Positions 46,949 to 59,678 of a stretch of 64,000 nucleotides of DNA are shown here, in pieces. The DNA comes from Nicotiana tabacum (taxonomy: Eukaryota; Streptophyta; Magnoliopsida; Solanales; Solanaceae), in assembly GCF_000715075.1 (NCBI RefSeq), contig NC_134094.1, positions 79,584,120-79,648,119 on the forward strand, given 5' to 3'. The stretch's first letter is position 1. Every line of letters starts with the position of its first letter. A program made the translations under genes and the position numbers. The notes beneath the pieces are model-generated. The model had not been told where the DNA came from. It worked only from the letters and a program-made list of their open reading frames with translations, and did no database searches.

Positions 46949-49275
46949 AAACATATGTTCGTCCTCGAACATGTCAAGAGTCGTTCCAAAGCCATCAAAT
47001 CACTGTGTAAACTCACCTTGCACATACCCGGGGGTGATCCCACGTCACCCCAATCCATATAATCCTGAAAACACAACATAACTGAAGATCCTTACTTCAA
47101 CCTTAGCTCGTAAACTTTAGAACCCAATTTCCAACATCCAAAATTCATTACAAGACCCGAATCTCGCATCCACACATTGTATAAGTCTAAATAAGTTGTA
47201 TCAAGCCATAATCATAACCCAATATGTAATCACATGATATACCACATAAGTTGCATACTTGTAGCAATAATTTTCTATCACAATAACTGCTCAAAAATAA
47301 ATTTGGTACCGGTAATAAACCTCATATCAAATAAAATCTCGTTCTAAACCTTCGTACACTGCCAATGACGAATAAAACACACAGAAACTCATAACCACTC
47401 ATCAAAGCAACAAGTCGTGGAGCTCTCTCACCTGATAAGAACTATTGCTAAATTATAAGCTGACTTCCGATATTATTCTTCCAAACGTACCGTAATCAAA
47501 TCCTATAGCACTCGTTCCAGGTCCAATGACTTCATCTCACCCAATACATGTTACTTTACTGACATACCACACCAATACTACCTAAACCACAAACTGTGCA
47601 ATCCGTGCACCATTAAGCAACAACTCAAATGCACCCAAAATGGAAGGTGAATCAAATGAGAGATCAGTCTCGCATGCTCAACAGGTACCACCACAAACGC
47701 AATGCTATAAACCCATCACACATAGTAGAACAAATACGTATGAATCTAACATAAAGGATCATATATCAACATAACTCCAATGCAATACGTTATCCCATCC
47801 AAACACCGGTCCATATGAAATTGCTCGAGCCATAATGCTCAAAATCAACAACTATACGTAAGTCAAAAACAACCATGCGAAGTGCATGACCATAACCATG
47901 GGGTAACGGATAGAACAATATACCACCAAGAAAGACCATAACCGAGGCGCAATCAGCCATTCAACATCCCAATAACCATCTCGCTCGAATTTCACTACAA
48001 GACCCAAACAGAATCGCATCTAATATGAAATAACAAATATATCACAACTCATTGTAGCATAGAAGAGTAACACATAGAACATATCGAAACGCGAACAAGC
48101 TCAACTCTAATTGAATGACACACCTCTCAACAATAATAGTGTTGAGTCAACAAATACGACCCGGTATAGAATACACATCCTCATTGGACCTACCAATGAG
48201 CCCCCAAATCAACTCCGGTCATCCATAGATAGATAAATAACCCTCCAGAAGTCCACAATGACCTAACCATAACATACATTATTAGTTGTCTAATTTTGGC
48301 CATACCTTCACAGTCCGCAACCAAGGAACAATTTGCCTCTGAGAACTCCCTGTCTCCAATTCCTTAGAATACCAGAATCACCATATCCGATCCCAACTCG
48401 ACCACTCAAGTGACCATCACATCCTTCATACACAATCATTCCACGAGAAATACTTCCAAAATTCTTCCGTGCCACATAGCAAAATCGGAACATCAGCAGT
48501 CGACCGATCGAGCGAGTGCCGCAATACCAATGAAGCATCTGAAAGTCAAAACATAGTGCGCCTTCCAAAATGCACACTCTTCTCGGGTGATACCAGATAG
48601 TGCTAGCATTCTTCTAAATAACTGAAGTCGTCCATGCTATCTAGAACCCATGACTTTTCCTTCAAACTGAACCGCAATCTTGTACATGCAAATCTCAATC
48701 CCACACAGCACACCACATCTATCATGCCATCATATGAAAATACAAGAACCCCATTATCAACTCCGAGTCACAAGTAGAATACATATTCAATTAGCTAGAA
48801 ACCTTCCACTTGATCCCATCCATGATAAAATCACAATACGCAACATATTCCTCATACCGGTAGAAAATATCTATCTCAAGCCGTGGTAGGAATCATTGAG
48901 AACTCCTCGAAACCCATTAGCACAAGACCAAGCCATCAGATTGAATCTCTCTATCTCAACCAAGTCATGCAAGTTTCCAAACTTAAGAGTATCGCCACAA
49001 AACACCGGTAAAGACTCACCACATCATAAGAACCAAAAGAACTGATCATTTTCATTACCATGATGATCCAATCTACCACCAAGTTATCCTATTTCTCTGA
49101 GTTCCTTCTGAATTGCCTTTAAGTTAATGCTTCTCCTTTCCAGAATACCATGACCCTTATCCAAAGCTCGCCACAAGAGATCCTAGCATGAAATAACGTC
49201 GTCTTAAAGCCCATAAGCCACGGTATTCCCTCTTGAGCACCCAAAATACTGCATCCGAGTTACCGACTCTGAAGA
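46949..49275 (-). other. Element E internal region, part next to the 3' LTR
   Basis: About 2.3 kb with no retrotransposon protein match on either strand and only short ORFs. The base texture (CA-rich on the + strand) is the same as 61061-62598. I see nothing else in it. Confidence 0.6.
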
Positions 49276-50685
49276 TACTAATGGTAGGCTAGAAACCCAT
49301 GTTTTAGCCGTAGTATTGCACTCTAGTTACTGTATTTTACGTGTGTTTGAGCTTAAATGATAGTGAATTGTACTTATTATGTGCTATATGCCTTGCAGGA
49401 GTTAATTTTGAGTTAAAAAGATGAATTGGAGCTAAATCAAACAAGTTGGAGTTTGAAGTCTGAGTAGAAGCCCAAGAATTTGAGTCGGGATCACGTTCGG
49501 GGATCGAGGGTCAAGTCTGGATATCAAAAAATGAAGGAAACAATTTACTTTGAGAAAAAATCATTGTAGCGATGCATGAGGCGATGCATGGGCGGCACAG
49601 CTGTGCAAAATAGGATAAATCTGTTAGAAACAACTCTTTGTAAATGTCCACTGGTGCGCCGCATAGGCAGCGCACTCTGGGCCATTCCAGGCTATTTTTC
49701 TCAGAGTATTGTCCAAGTTCGGCTTGGAAATTATAGTTTCGTCCGAGCCCACTTCTACAGAGTATAAATACACCAAACATAGGTTTTTGAAAGGACTTTT
49801 GACCTACAAAATATTTGAGAAGCAACTAAGGCAAGAGCACACAAGAATTCATCAAGATATCAACCAACAATCGGTGCAATACAGGAGTTTGTATCGAATC
49901 ATTAGCATTGATGTTTTCTATGTTTTTAAAACCTTATTGAGATGACTTTTTTCATTGCTATGGAGTAATTTACCTTAGGGTGTTGACAGATATGGTGTAT
50001 TGATAGTTTGATTAGGGATTCGATTCTGACAATTATTTGAATTAATTGATGGAGTTTTAATTCATATTGTGAAGTTATTTATTATTTTGCTTAATCGAAA
50101 GAGGAGCTTGATATTAAATTTCTTTACATCTTATGCTCTAGTTTAATTTCATGATTCAACCAGGTAATCAAAAGAGCCTCTTGAATTATTAATCAAACTA
50201 GGAAAATATTTGTGAGAAGTTACCCTTTAGACCATAACCATCATTTTATTCGTTGCAATTGTTCACTGTGCTTCAATTGGATTAATTACTGAAATTAATG
50301 TTTAACCGAAAGAGTAACATTAACTTCAAGTGTAATCTGATTATCGGTTGAATTCGTGAGAATCAACAGTATTATAGAGTGAACTAACTCCAGAATTGGA
50401 TCCCGAGTCAATTATCTTGCACATGTCTAGTCAATTACCATTATTTCTCTCATTGATATTTTGGTGTTGCTCATCTGCTAAATTCTGTGATCAATTATTA
50501 ATTGCTTAATTTTTAGTAGTTAATCGTAGTTGTTAATCATTAAATAAAGTGTTAATTTTCCTGGATAGTGATTAACTAAAGATTATTCGAACACTGTTTA
50601 AATCCAATCCTTGTGGAGACAATAATTAAACTATATTATCTTTGACTAGCAAGCAATAATTTTGTGTTGTGTTTTGCGCTCATCA
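49276..50685 (+). repeat. Element D 5' LTR, 1.4 kb
   Basis: Colinear with 59689-61060. The start (TACTAATGGTAGG) is a changed form of TGTTGATGGTATG. The end GCGCTCATCA lies 5 bases before the primer site. TATA box TATAAATA at 49763-49770. Confidence 0.9.
49763..49770 (+). promoter_or_regulatory. TATA box of element D 5' LTR
   Basis: TATAAATA, kept at the same place in the internal partial LTR (53022-53029) and in the 3' LTR (60138-60145). Confidence 0.75.
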
Positions 50686-50690
50686 TATTT

Positions 50691-50708
50691 TGGCGTTGTT
50701 ACTGGAGA
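50691..50708 (+). other. Element D primer-binding site (tRNA-Asp type, degenerate)
   Basis: TGGCGTTGTTACTGGAGA is a diverged form of the TGGCGCCGTTGCCGGGGA site of Athila elements. The changes are mostly C to T and G to A, which fits methylation decay. Confidence 0.82.
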
Positions 50709-50813
50709 TTGTAAATCAATAGTGTTGAAAATAGTATTTAGTACTAATTCATGAACCAATTTTACTTTATTGTATTCATGTTTTCTCACTTGTGTGTAGG
50801 ATTTCTCTTGTGT

Positions 50814-52553
50814 ATGACTCAATCTTCTTCAAAGGAAGTGATACCCTACGAACGGGAGTTGGAGAAACACTTGCGACAATTGAGAAAAGAAAGAGGATTC
50901 ACAAAACATTTCTTGGTTCATACTTCGACTCAAGATAAAATGGCAAACAAAGAGATTGATGGAGTAGACTTAGCTACAAGAGAGACAATACAACAGAGAG
51001 AACATGCTACTCGAATAGCAGCTAAAGCCTCTTTTAGAGCTACTGAGGAGACTATCGAAGATGATGGGGGTCGGAGATTCAATCTAAATTGACCCTTGGT
51101 TGAAGACAAGTTTGAAAATATGGCACCCGAGCCTAGGAGATTATTTGGAGATTATTTGGAGATTATGTGCCAGACCAGTCTATAATCAGGGACTGTTAAG
51201 TGTCAGACCTCCATCCATAGTAGCAAACAACTTCGAGTTGAAGCAAGACTTGATTCAAACCATCCAAAACAATTGTATCTTCAGAGAGAAGGTGAATGAA
51301 GATCCTAACACTCTCTTGATGGACTTTAAGGAAATCATAAACGCCTTCCAGTATAATGGAGTATCAAAAGATGCGGTCTACTTAAGGGCATTCCCCTTTT
51401 CACTGAAGAATGACGCGAAGCACTAGCTTCGTAGCTTATCCAAGGGTCGATCAGGACATGGGAAGATATGACTAAAACGTTTCTTGACAATTACTTCTCA
51501 ACTGCAAAGATAGGGAAATTCAGAAGGGAAATCCACAATTTCTGCCAGAAGGAGAAGGAAATGATTTTTGAAGCTTGGAAAAGATTCAAGGAGATAGTCA
51601 GAAAGTGTCAGCATAACGGAATTGAATTTCGGATGCAACTCCGGGATTTTTGGGATGGACTGACACCTTCCTCACGACGAACTCTGAGTACTACATGTGG
51701 AGGTCCACTAATAAAGAAAACTCTGGAGGAGGTTGTCTCAATCCTTGATGAATTATCTGAGGATGCTAACCAGTGGCCTGTTGAGAGTAATAACATAAGA
51801 AAATTAGTTGGGGTTCACCAGGTGGACTATAACACATTAGTACAAGCCCAGTTAGACACCATGGCCAAGGAGATAAGAAAGTTGACATTGTCCAAGGTAC
51901 AGAGTGAGCTGGAAGCAACATGTGACTTTTGTGGAATGGGACACCCTACACATGAGTGTCAAGCTTCAGCTGAGGAAGTTAACACTGTGGGGAACTATAA
52001 TAGACTAAACTACCAAGGTGGGAACAACTATAATGCTATGGGATAAAGACATTCAGGTTTTTCTTGGAGTTCACCTAGTGGGAGTTTGAACTCATGGAAC
52101 CAAAATAATCCTAGACCCTAGGGTCAAGGACCACCAGAGGCAGCAGTACCAGCGACAACAGTCAAATCAGTCTAGTATGGAAGATCTCAAGAAGGCGTTC
52201 ATCAACAAATCAGATGAAAAATCTGAGACTCAAGGCACAGCCATCCGAGAACAGGGCACAGCCATTCGGGAATAAGGCACGGACATCCGGAATTTATAAA
52301 GACAAATGGTACAGATTGCAGATTTATTATCTGAGAGGGCTCCTGGTACTCTACCCTCTGACATTGAAAACAACCCAAAGGAAACAATCAAAGCTGTATC
52401 TCTGAGAAGTGGTAAAACATTGGCTAACCTTATTATGAAAGCTAGACCCAAGGTGGTGAACAAGCAGAATGAGACACTGGAAGAGAAAAAGAGTAAAGAA
52501 CAGAAAGGCCAGAGTAGTGGGGTACAAAAGGAGATTGAAGAAAGTAGATGGTA
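50814..52553 (+). pseudogene. gag: Element D gag, broken
   Basis: The ATG at 50814 opens MTQSSSKEVIPYERELEKH with an RQLRKER stretch; the open frame upstream is leader. The capsid core is in 51100-52046, in two frames: FRRSLF/MAPEPRRLFGDY-type text, then FLDNYFSTAKIGKFRREI, WKRFKEIVRKCQHNGIE and FWDGLTPSSRRTL. The zinc knuckle CDFCGMGHPTHEC is at about 51922-51960. The C-terminal part holds AVSLRSGKTLANLI in the frame at 52306-52554. The last codons of that frame come from the partial LTR that interrupts the element. Protease, which should follow, is absent. Confidence 0.86.
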
Positions 52554-53120
52554 GACTAAAAACTCATGTTTTAGCCGTAGTATTGTACTCTAATTACTGC
52601 ATTTTACGTGTGTTTGAGCTTCAATATTAGTGAATTATACCTATTACGTGTTTTATGCCTTGCAAGAGTTAATTTTGAGTTATAAAGATGTTGGAACTAA
52701 ATCGAACGAGTTGGATATTTGAAGTTTGAGTAGAAGCCCAAGAAATTAATTGGGGAACACGTTCTGGGGTCGAGGACCAAGTCCGGATATCAAATAGTGG
52801 AAGAAACACATTACTATGAGAAAAAGCGCATAGTCATGCCGCATGGGGCGCGACATGACTGTGTAAACATGAGCTATCTATCAGAAACATGGCCTCTGAA
52901 AATCTCCACACACGTGGCGCATGGCACGGCAAGGAGCGCGGCGTGCCTGTACCAATTTCTCAGAGTTATTTCCTGTTTCGGCTAGGAAAGGGTAGTTTCG
53001 TCCGGGCCCTCTCCTACATGGTATAAATAAACCAAAAAAACATTTTTGAATGGAATTTTGACCTATGAAATATTTGAGAAGCAACTAAGGCAAGCGGACA
53101 CAAGAATTCATCAAGATTTC
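52544..53120 (+). repeat. Partial LTR inside element D (570 bp)
   Basis: Colinear with the first part of D's LTRs from GATGGTAGAC through the TATA box (53022-53029) to CAAGAATTCATCAAGATTTC, where RT coding text starts. It stands in place of protease and the first two thirds of RT. The LTR's second half (as at 49860-50685) is missing. Confidence 0.92.
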
Positions 53121-53960
53121 ACTCTGTTTGGTGATGATTTTGATGACTGCTTGAAAAATTTGGAGCTTGTGCTTGAACGTTACGAAGCTACTCACCTGGT
53201 TCTTAATTGGGAGAAGTGCCACTTCATGGTAAAAAAGGGAATTGTCCTGGGCCACAAAGTGACTTCACATGGTATTGAAGTTGATAGAGCCTAGGTTGAT
53301 GTAATTTCTAGGCACCCTCCACCGACGTCTGTGAAGAGCATAAGGAGTTTCTTGGGACATGTTGGGTTCTATAGAAGGTTCATTAAAAACGTTTCCAGCA
53401 TTACCAAGCTGTTGACTGCATTGCTAACGAAGTATATCAAGTTTCTTTTCACTGTGGAGTGCTTAAGAGCATTTGAATTGATAAAGAAAAAGCTTATGAG
53501 TGCTCCTATTATGGTGACACCTGATTGGAGCCAGCCGTTTGAAACAATGTGTGATGCTAGTGATGTAGCTGTGTGGGTAGTTCTCGGGCAAAGAAAAGAT
53601 AAGATGTTTTGGCCCATCTACTATGGAAGCAGGACGTTGAATGATGCTCAAGTCAACTATGTCATTACTGAGAAAGAGTTCTTTGTTGTGTTCTTTGCTT
53701 TTGACAAGTTTAGATCATATCTAGTGGGGAGTAAAGTGATTGTACACACTGATCACTCAGCCTTGAAATACTTGTTGAGTAAGAAGGAGTCTAAGTCGCG
53801 GCTGATGCGGTGGGCGTTGTTGCTCCAAGAGTTTGTCTTGTAGATCAAAGATAGGAAGGGCATAGAAAATCAAGTCGTAGATCATCTATCTCGACTTTAG
53901 AGACCTCCGATTGAGACAGTTGAAATAAGGGAAGAGTTCCCTGATGATCAGATTTTCTCC
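53121..53960 (+). pseudogene. Element D RT end and RNase H
   Basis: Begins just after the place of the RT catalytic motif: LFGDDFDDCLKNLELVLERY, then LNWEKCHFMVKKGIVLGHKV, a stop at about 53292 and the connection [19 protein letters not shown]. RNase H follows with [38 protein letters not shown] and [17 protein letters not shown] (53540-53800). The Asp, Glu and Asp positions are visible. A stop at 53841 is followed by DRKGIENQVVDHLSRL in the same frame, the usual end of the domain. Confidence 0.92.
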
Positions 53961-55263
53961 ATTGATGCAGTCTCTGAAAGACCACCTTGGTATGCTGATG
54001 TATCCAACTTTTGGCTAGTAGATGGTTGGCGCGTGACCTGTCTCTTGATCAAAGAAGGAAGCTTCAAGGTGAGGTAAAAAATTATTTTTGGAATGACCCT
54101 TTCTTATTTAAACTGTGTGTAGATGGTGTGATTCGAAGATGTGTGCCTGAAGGAGAAATGGCAAGCATTCTGTCTCATTGTCATGATGGAGCAGCCTGAG
54201 GACACTATGGTGGAAATCGCACTGCAGCAAAGGTCATGAAAGTCGATTTCTATTGGCCTACTTTGTATAAAGACGCTCGAGCGTATATAGCTGCATGTGA
54301 CAAATGTCAAAGGGCAGGTAATATTAGCAAGAGGGATGAGATACCTCAAAACTCCATTCTGGTATGTGAAAGTTTTGATGTGTGGAGCATTGACTTCATG
54401 GGCCCATTCCCATCATCTCATTCTTATGAGTATATCCTAGTGGTTGTTGACTACGTCTCTAAATGGGTCGAAGCAATCCCTACTAGGACCAATGATGCTC
54501 GACTGGTGTGTGAGTTCTTACGGAAGAACATCTTTACCCGCTTTGGGATACCTCGAGTGATTATCAGTGACAATGGGTCGCGCTTTGTGAACAAGCAGTT
54601 TGATGCATTGCTATCCAAGTATGGGGTCACACACAAAATAGGAACCCTGTACCATACCCAAACTAGTGGGCAAGTTGAAGTGGGTAACCGTGAGCTTAAG
54701 TGAATTCTTAAAATATAGTTAGTGCCTCTCTTAAGGATTGGTCTGTAAAGTTGGATGGAGCTCTATAGGCATACAGAATTGCGTTCAAAACAACCATAGG
54801 GAATTCACTATTCAAACTAGTGTATGGAAAATCATGTAACCTACATGTTGAGATAGAACATAAAGATTATTGGACAATTAAGTTGCATAATATTGATCTT
54901 AGTCTTGCAGGTGAACACAGGTTGGTGCAGATGAACGAGTTGAAGGAGTTTAGACTAGACGCGTATGAAAATGCCTGAATTTTTAAGAAAAAGACAAAGA
55001 GGTGGCATGATCATCTGATAAAGCCAAAGGAGTTTCATGAAGAGGACAAGGTCTTATTATACAATAGTAGACTTAGGATGTTCCTCGGAAAATTCAAGTC
55101 AAGATGGACAGGTCAGTATGTGGTGAAACGTGTCTCACCATATGGAACCATTGAAATCCAGGATGAAGAAGGTAATGAAAGCTTTAAGATGAATGGGCAC
55201 AGGTTTAAACCGTACCTTGTTGGAGGATTTGACAAGCAATCCTCTAGCATCGTGATCAAATGA
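53961..55263 (+). pseudogene. Element D integrase, DDE triad intact
   Basis: The finger is at about 54173-54330: HCHDGA, stop, [13 protein letters not shown], then ACDKCQRAG with both Cys. The core has Asp in [20 protein letters not shown], Asp in [16 protein letters not shown] and Glu in [12 protein letters not shown], all in the open stretch 54236-54703. Stops and frame changes follow (54700-55077). The C-terminal domain is open at 55078-55263 (FLGKFKSRWTGQYVVKRVSP, RFKPYL). This catalytic core is the best preserved of the window's integrases. Confidence 0.92.
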
Positions 55264-56766
55264 GCCTAAATGACGGAGTCAAGCTGACGACTATAACTCA
55301 GAACTACTTCTAACCCTTTTTTCTTATTTTTGTAGAATAGTTTAGGTAATTGTAGATTAGGATTATTAGATTTTAGGAGTTTTGGTACTTGTTTAGACAG
55401 GTATGAGCATAAATTGAGCACAAAATAAATACATAATAGAGTAGGGGTGCAACCCGTGGGCTAAAAAGTAAAAATTGGCAGAACTCCAAGAAAATTGGCC
55501 TAGCGCGTCGTGTGGGGCGTCGCGCTAGGACAAAGTGCTAAGTCTGACAGAAAATCACCTCTTTGAATATCCCCACTACCACGATGTGTGGGGCGCCGCA
55601 CCCCGCGATGCGGCCGTACAAATTTCGGCCAGTGATGATTTTGAGAGAGAAAAAGAAATTGAAAAAAAAATATTTTAACACCCACTCCCCCCCCCCCCCC
55701 CCCCGTTATCCCCTCCTTTCCCATTATTCTCTCTTCTCAATTTCTCCTCTCTAACTCACGCCTAAATTCCCCATTCTTCTTCTTCTTTAAATTTCTTCCA
55801 CTCAAATTCTCCCACCTCCATCACTCATCAAGGTAAGTTCTTCTTCTCTTCTCTTATCTTTTTCTTAATATTTAATTGTAGAATTATATAGTTTTAGTTT
55901 TATTTCCCTAACCTTAGGTAGATTTAATTTTTGATAATTTGGCCGAAATTATACTTGATTTTGTTGGGATTTTCATTGTTATTATGCTTGTGGAGGATTT
56001 TTGGTAAGTCTTGATAGAATTGGAATTATTATGTGATGAAGTTTGGTGGGGGTGCCTATATGGCCGAAAATTGGTGAATTGTGGGTAAGTTTTGTGCACT
56101 TTGTGCTATTATGAAGATGTGGTGAGGTTGTGGTCGTGTTAGGTGATGTGTTTGATGTTGTTGTATGCTGGTTCTAACCCACTTTGAGTTGAAATATGAT
56201 GGTGAATGATTTGCCTACAATGTGTTTGTTGAAATTCCTTAGTGACATAAATTGTGTTATTGTTACTAATTTGGAAGGGAATTGCTTTGTGGGACGTATT
56301 TCTAGATGATAAGTGTGGGGTGGGCGGTCATATGCTAATTTTGTGAACTTGGAAGTGTTAGCCTCGAGTGTTAATCAACTGCCCACTCCATGTTTTCCCT
56401 AGTTGCTACTTGAGATGTCCGATTTATGTTAAGTATTTGTGTAGTGTTGTATTGTAAATTCTTAAGTTTGTTAGTAGTAAATTACTATAACTTCTTAATT
56501 TTATTTTCTTAGTTACTAGTTTCGCTTCTTGATTTTGTACTTTAAAATAGTATAGTATAATAGTTGGTTGCATTGTTGTAATGCTATGATGGTGGTTAGG
56601 CGGGTTGGTGAAGACGTGTGAAGTGTTTTGGTGGGGTAGTCTGAGTCCCCGATTTACATTGGACATGTGAACATGCCACTGACATAAGTGTGGGGTGGTC
56701 ACTCCGTTTGGTCTTGCTTTTTGTTCTAAGTGTTATGGCTAATTATGTTCATCTTGTGTAGGTACA
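55264..56766 (+). other. Element D gap between integrase and env-like ORF, with candidate intron
   Basis: No coding homology. Includes a run of 18 C at 55687-55704, a pyrimidine-rich stretch (55705-55860) and a strong donor-like AAG/GTAAGT with GT at 55833-55834. An acceptor-like TTGTGTAG ends at 56761, 5 bases before the env-like ATG. Splicing 55833-56761 (929 bp) would bring an upstream leader directly to that ATG. Confidence 0.55.
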
Positions 56767-57960
56767 ATGTCTCGCCGTCCTAGCAAACGTTCTAACAAAG
56801 GTTCCTCTAAGGTTGCATCTAGTAGTTGGAGAGAAGGTAGGCGGGCAACACCCCCCGCCCGAGTGGAGGAGGAAATGGAGCACATTGATCCAGATGCGGA
56901 CTTGGACCCGGGCTGCAAGTATGGAATTCGGGTTGTGCCAGCTCATGCTAGAAATTGGTACAGGACCTTTGTTCCTGCAGTGATGCCCGACCCAGAAGTT
57001 GGTATAGATGATGGCAAGCTATCCAAGAAGTACTCTAGGATATTAAGCAACATTAGATACCTGAGTTTTGAAAGTTTGTTCCATCCCGATGAGTCGGTGA
57101 ATGTGAACTTGGTAAAGGAGTTCTATCCCAACTAGAAGCATGAGGCCAGTTTGTACATGGTGTATGAGGTGAAGGTGAGAGGCAAGATGATCCCCTTTTC
57201 CTTTAAGGTGATTAATCATATCACGGGGTTCATGGAGCACTCTCATAAGCTGTTCCAGAGGTTGCTGGCCCAACTATCCTGATATTAGGCACCAGCTGTG
57301 TGGAGCTGATTCTCTTGACACGTGGACGCGGGATACTAATGAGTACCACAAAGTCATGAAGAATAGCAATTTCTAGCATCCTGTTAGGGTTGTTCTCCGG
57401 TTGATTAATACCAAGATTATGCCTATCCAGAGCGATACTGATGTCTCAAGGGCGAAGGTGTGTCTCATTTATGCCATCTTGATATAGATGAAGTTCGATC
57501 TTAGCAAGATTATTCTTGAGCTCATGGCTTGTATACAACCATTTGGGGCCCGCCGCCTTTATTACCCCGAGCATGATCGCTCGGCTTCTGCGGACGCACC
57601 ACGTGAAGGAGAAGTATTATTATGATCGGATGATTCCGGTGTCGCGGCCTACTAAGGCCTTTGATGTAACATTTGTGATTGAACCCCCTTTTGTTGTTGT
57701 TCCTGTGGATTAGAGGCTGCGTCGTGTTGAGGAGACACTGCAACTGCTATTTGCTGATATGCGCATTCGCGCTGCTAGGGAGAGACTGACTTGGCGGAGC
57801 TGCAGTAGGACCACCCCCTCTCTGCTGTCACTCAGCAGTGGATGGGCTTGGCATAGGGAGGATATCTTCCACCGGATGAGGATATGAACTCTATTCCCTC
57901 TGATGATGAGGAGTACCTGTGCACATTTGAGGGTGTTGATTAGGATTAGGCCAAGGGTCT
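56767..57960 (+). pseudogene. Element D env-like ORF (putative plant transposon protein)
   Basis: The ATG at 56767 opens SRRPSKRSNKGSSK, a basic Ser-rich start, then VEEEMEHIDPDADLDPG. The block YLSFESLFHPDESVNVNLVK, a stop at 57133 and KHEASLYMVYEVKVRGKMI, PFSFKVINHITG resemble the domain described as a putative plant transposon protein (PF20167-like) found in the extra ORF of Athila elements. Later text (57516-57713, YNHLGPAAFITPSMIARLLR) is in another frame. No convincing signal peptide or membrane segment is visible, so 'env-like' refers to position only. Confidence 0.75.
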
Positions 57961-59678
57961 CAGGAAGTTACCGTTTCACTATTGTTTCTACTGTTTGCAT
58001 TGGGGACAATGCCAATCACTTAAGTTTGGGGTGGGGTTCTCCTATTTGCTTGTATTTGTTTGTTTTCTATTTGCCAATTAGTTTTGTTTGATTTGTTTCT
58101 TGCTTTCTTAGACAATATAGTCTGTAATTATAACTCTAAATTCTATCGGCCTATAATAGTTAGTAATATAATTGTTTAGTTTTGAATCTTCCCAACGATG
58201 GATTTCGTCGACTGGTTTCTTGAGGGATTTGAAGTCGAACGAGAAAAATACAAAAAAATCAAAAAATTTGAAAATCCAAAAATATGTACTTTATTTTTAT
58301 TTTATTTTCCTTTCTTAGGTAGTTAATAATTCTCCTTTGGCACTCGATTCTTTTCCAAGGGCTTTTAATTGAACCGGATGTAGTTATTGTTTTTAGTTTT
58401 GTAGGAACAAAGAATCCGGTGTCATAGCGCTAATTTAAAGCAATTTTCCTTGACTACATATGCCTTGAGAGTGGTGACGCCTAGGCTTAGTTATGGACTC
58501 ATAGATAAGTACCTTAAATTATTTGATTGTGACTTTGTTTAAGTGCTTTGAGTAGAGAGTCGGGATAGATCCGATCCTAAGTGAGTTATGTGTCAATGTG
58601 TGAGTGAGGTTTTTGTTGATATTCTATGCATGTCAGTTGATATTTAGAACTTACCCTGTGTGTTTGCAAAGAGAAATGGTAGTCTTGTTTAGTCTAGGAA
58701 GTGATATAGGCATTTGTTTTGTTGAGCCAATTATATGTCTTTGACCCGCCTAATTGTTGTGTACCCTAGGTAGCCCCTTTGAACCTATAATCCTATTTTA
58801 TTTGGAAACTACACTACAAGCCTGACCCCTTTGTTTTACCTCTCATGAGAACTTGAAATATTAATGAGCTTGTTAAAAGTTAAGTGGAGGTATGCTTGAG
58901 TTTTTGAGTGAAATTATAGAAAAGGAGAAAGGTGCACTGTTTGAAACATATTGTGAGGAACACTTGTAGGGAATTGAAAAAAAAAACAAAAATCAGAATT
59001 TAGAAAAAAAGAGAGAAAGAATTGGTGTTTGTATATATTATGAATAATATTATTCCTTGCTAGTGGTAAATCTTGCTTTGCTTGTGCTTAAAGAAATTGT
59101 GAGCTTGGTGCTAATCTGATGTGATGGTTGGGGTTTGGTTCAACATAAGTGTGGGGTTTGAATTGGTGAAATTGTATGTATTAAAGTGCTCATAGAGGTG
59201 TAGTCACTATTACCCAAATTGTATCATACCCGTCCCGCAACCTACATTACAACCAAATAAAGTCCTACTTGATCCATGACTGAATGAGTTCAATTAGTAG
59301 AGTATTACACTACGGGCAAGCCTATGGTACGTCTTCTATGGCATATAAATTTTGATTCTGAGAGTGAATGAATTTTGTCTATCTTGAGTTCTTATTTGTT
59401 CTTGAATTTTATTTTGTGTAGTACTACTCTCTATTTTTGGTGTGAGGGCATATGACTTGCGAAGGAAGGTTAATGACTTTGACCTCGGTGTTAGAGTAAG
59501 TGAGTAGGTTGTGAAAATACGTGGTGCTTTTGAGTCGAGTTTTGAGGCTAGGATGTTATGATAGGGTGCTTAGCCTGCTTTAAATATTCTTGGCATGATG
59601 TGTTAGGGAAGTTGTTTTATGAAAAAGGTCGTCCCTATGTGAAGTGTAGTTTGATTTCTCAAGGACGAGCAATGGTCT
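57961..59678 (+). other. Element D 3' non-coding region
   Basis: About 1.7 kb between the env-like ORF and the polypurine tract with no coding homology. Holds polypurine-tract look-alikes at 58022 and 59147 and A-rich runs near 58250 and 58980. Confidence 0.7.

Noticed and set aside
56767..57713. A true viral envelope gene
   Set aside because: No signal peptide or membrane segment is visible; only its position is env-like.
57903..58091. Small open frame downstream of the env-like ORF
   Set aside because: Begins in decayed env-like text and runs into the non-coding 3' region; no motif.
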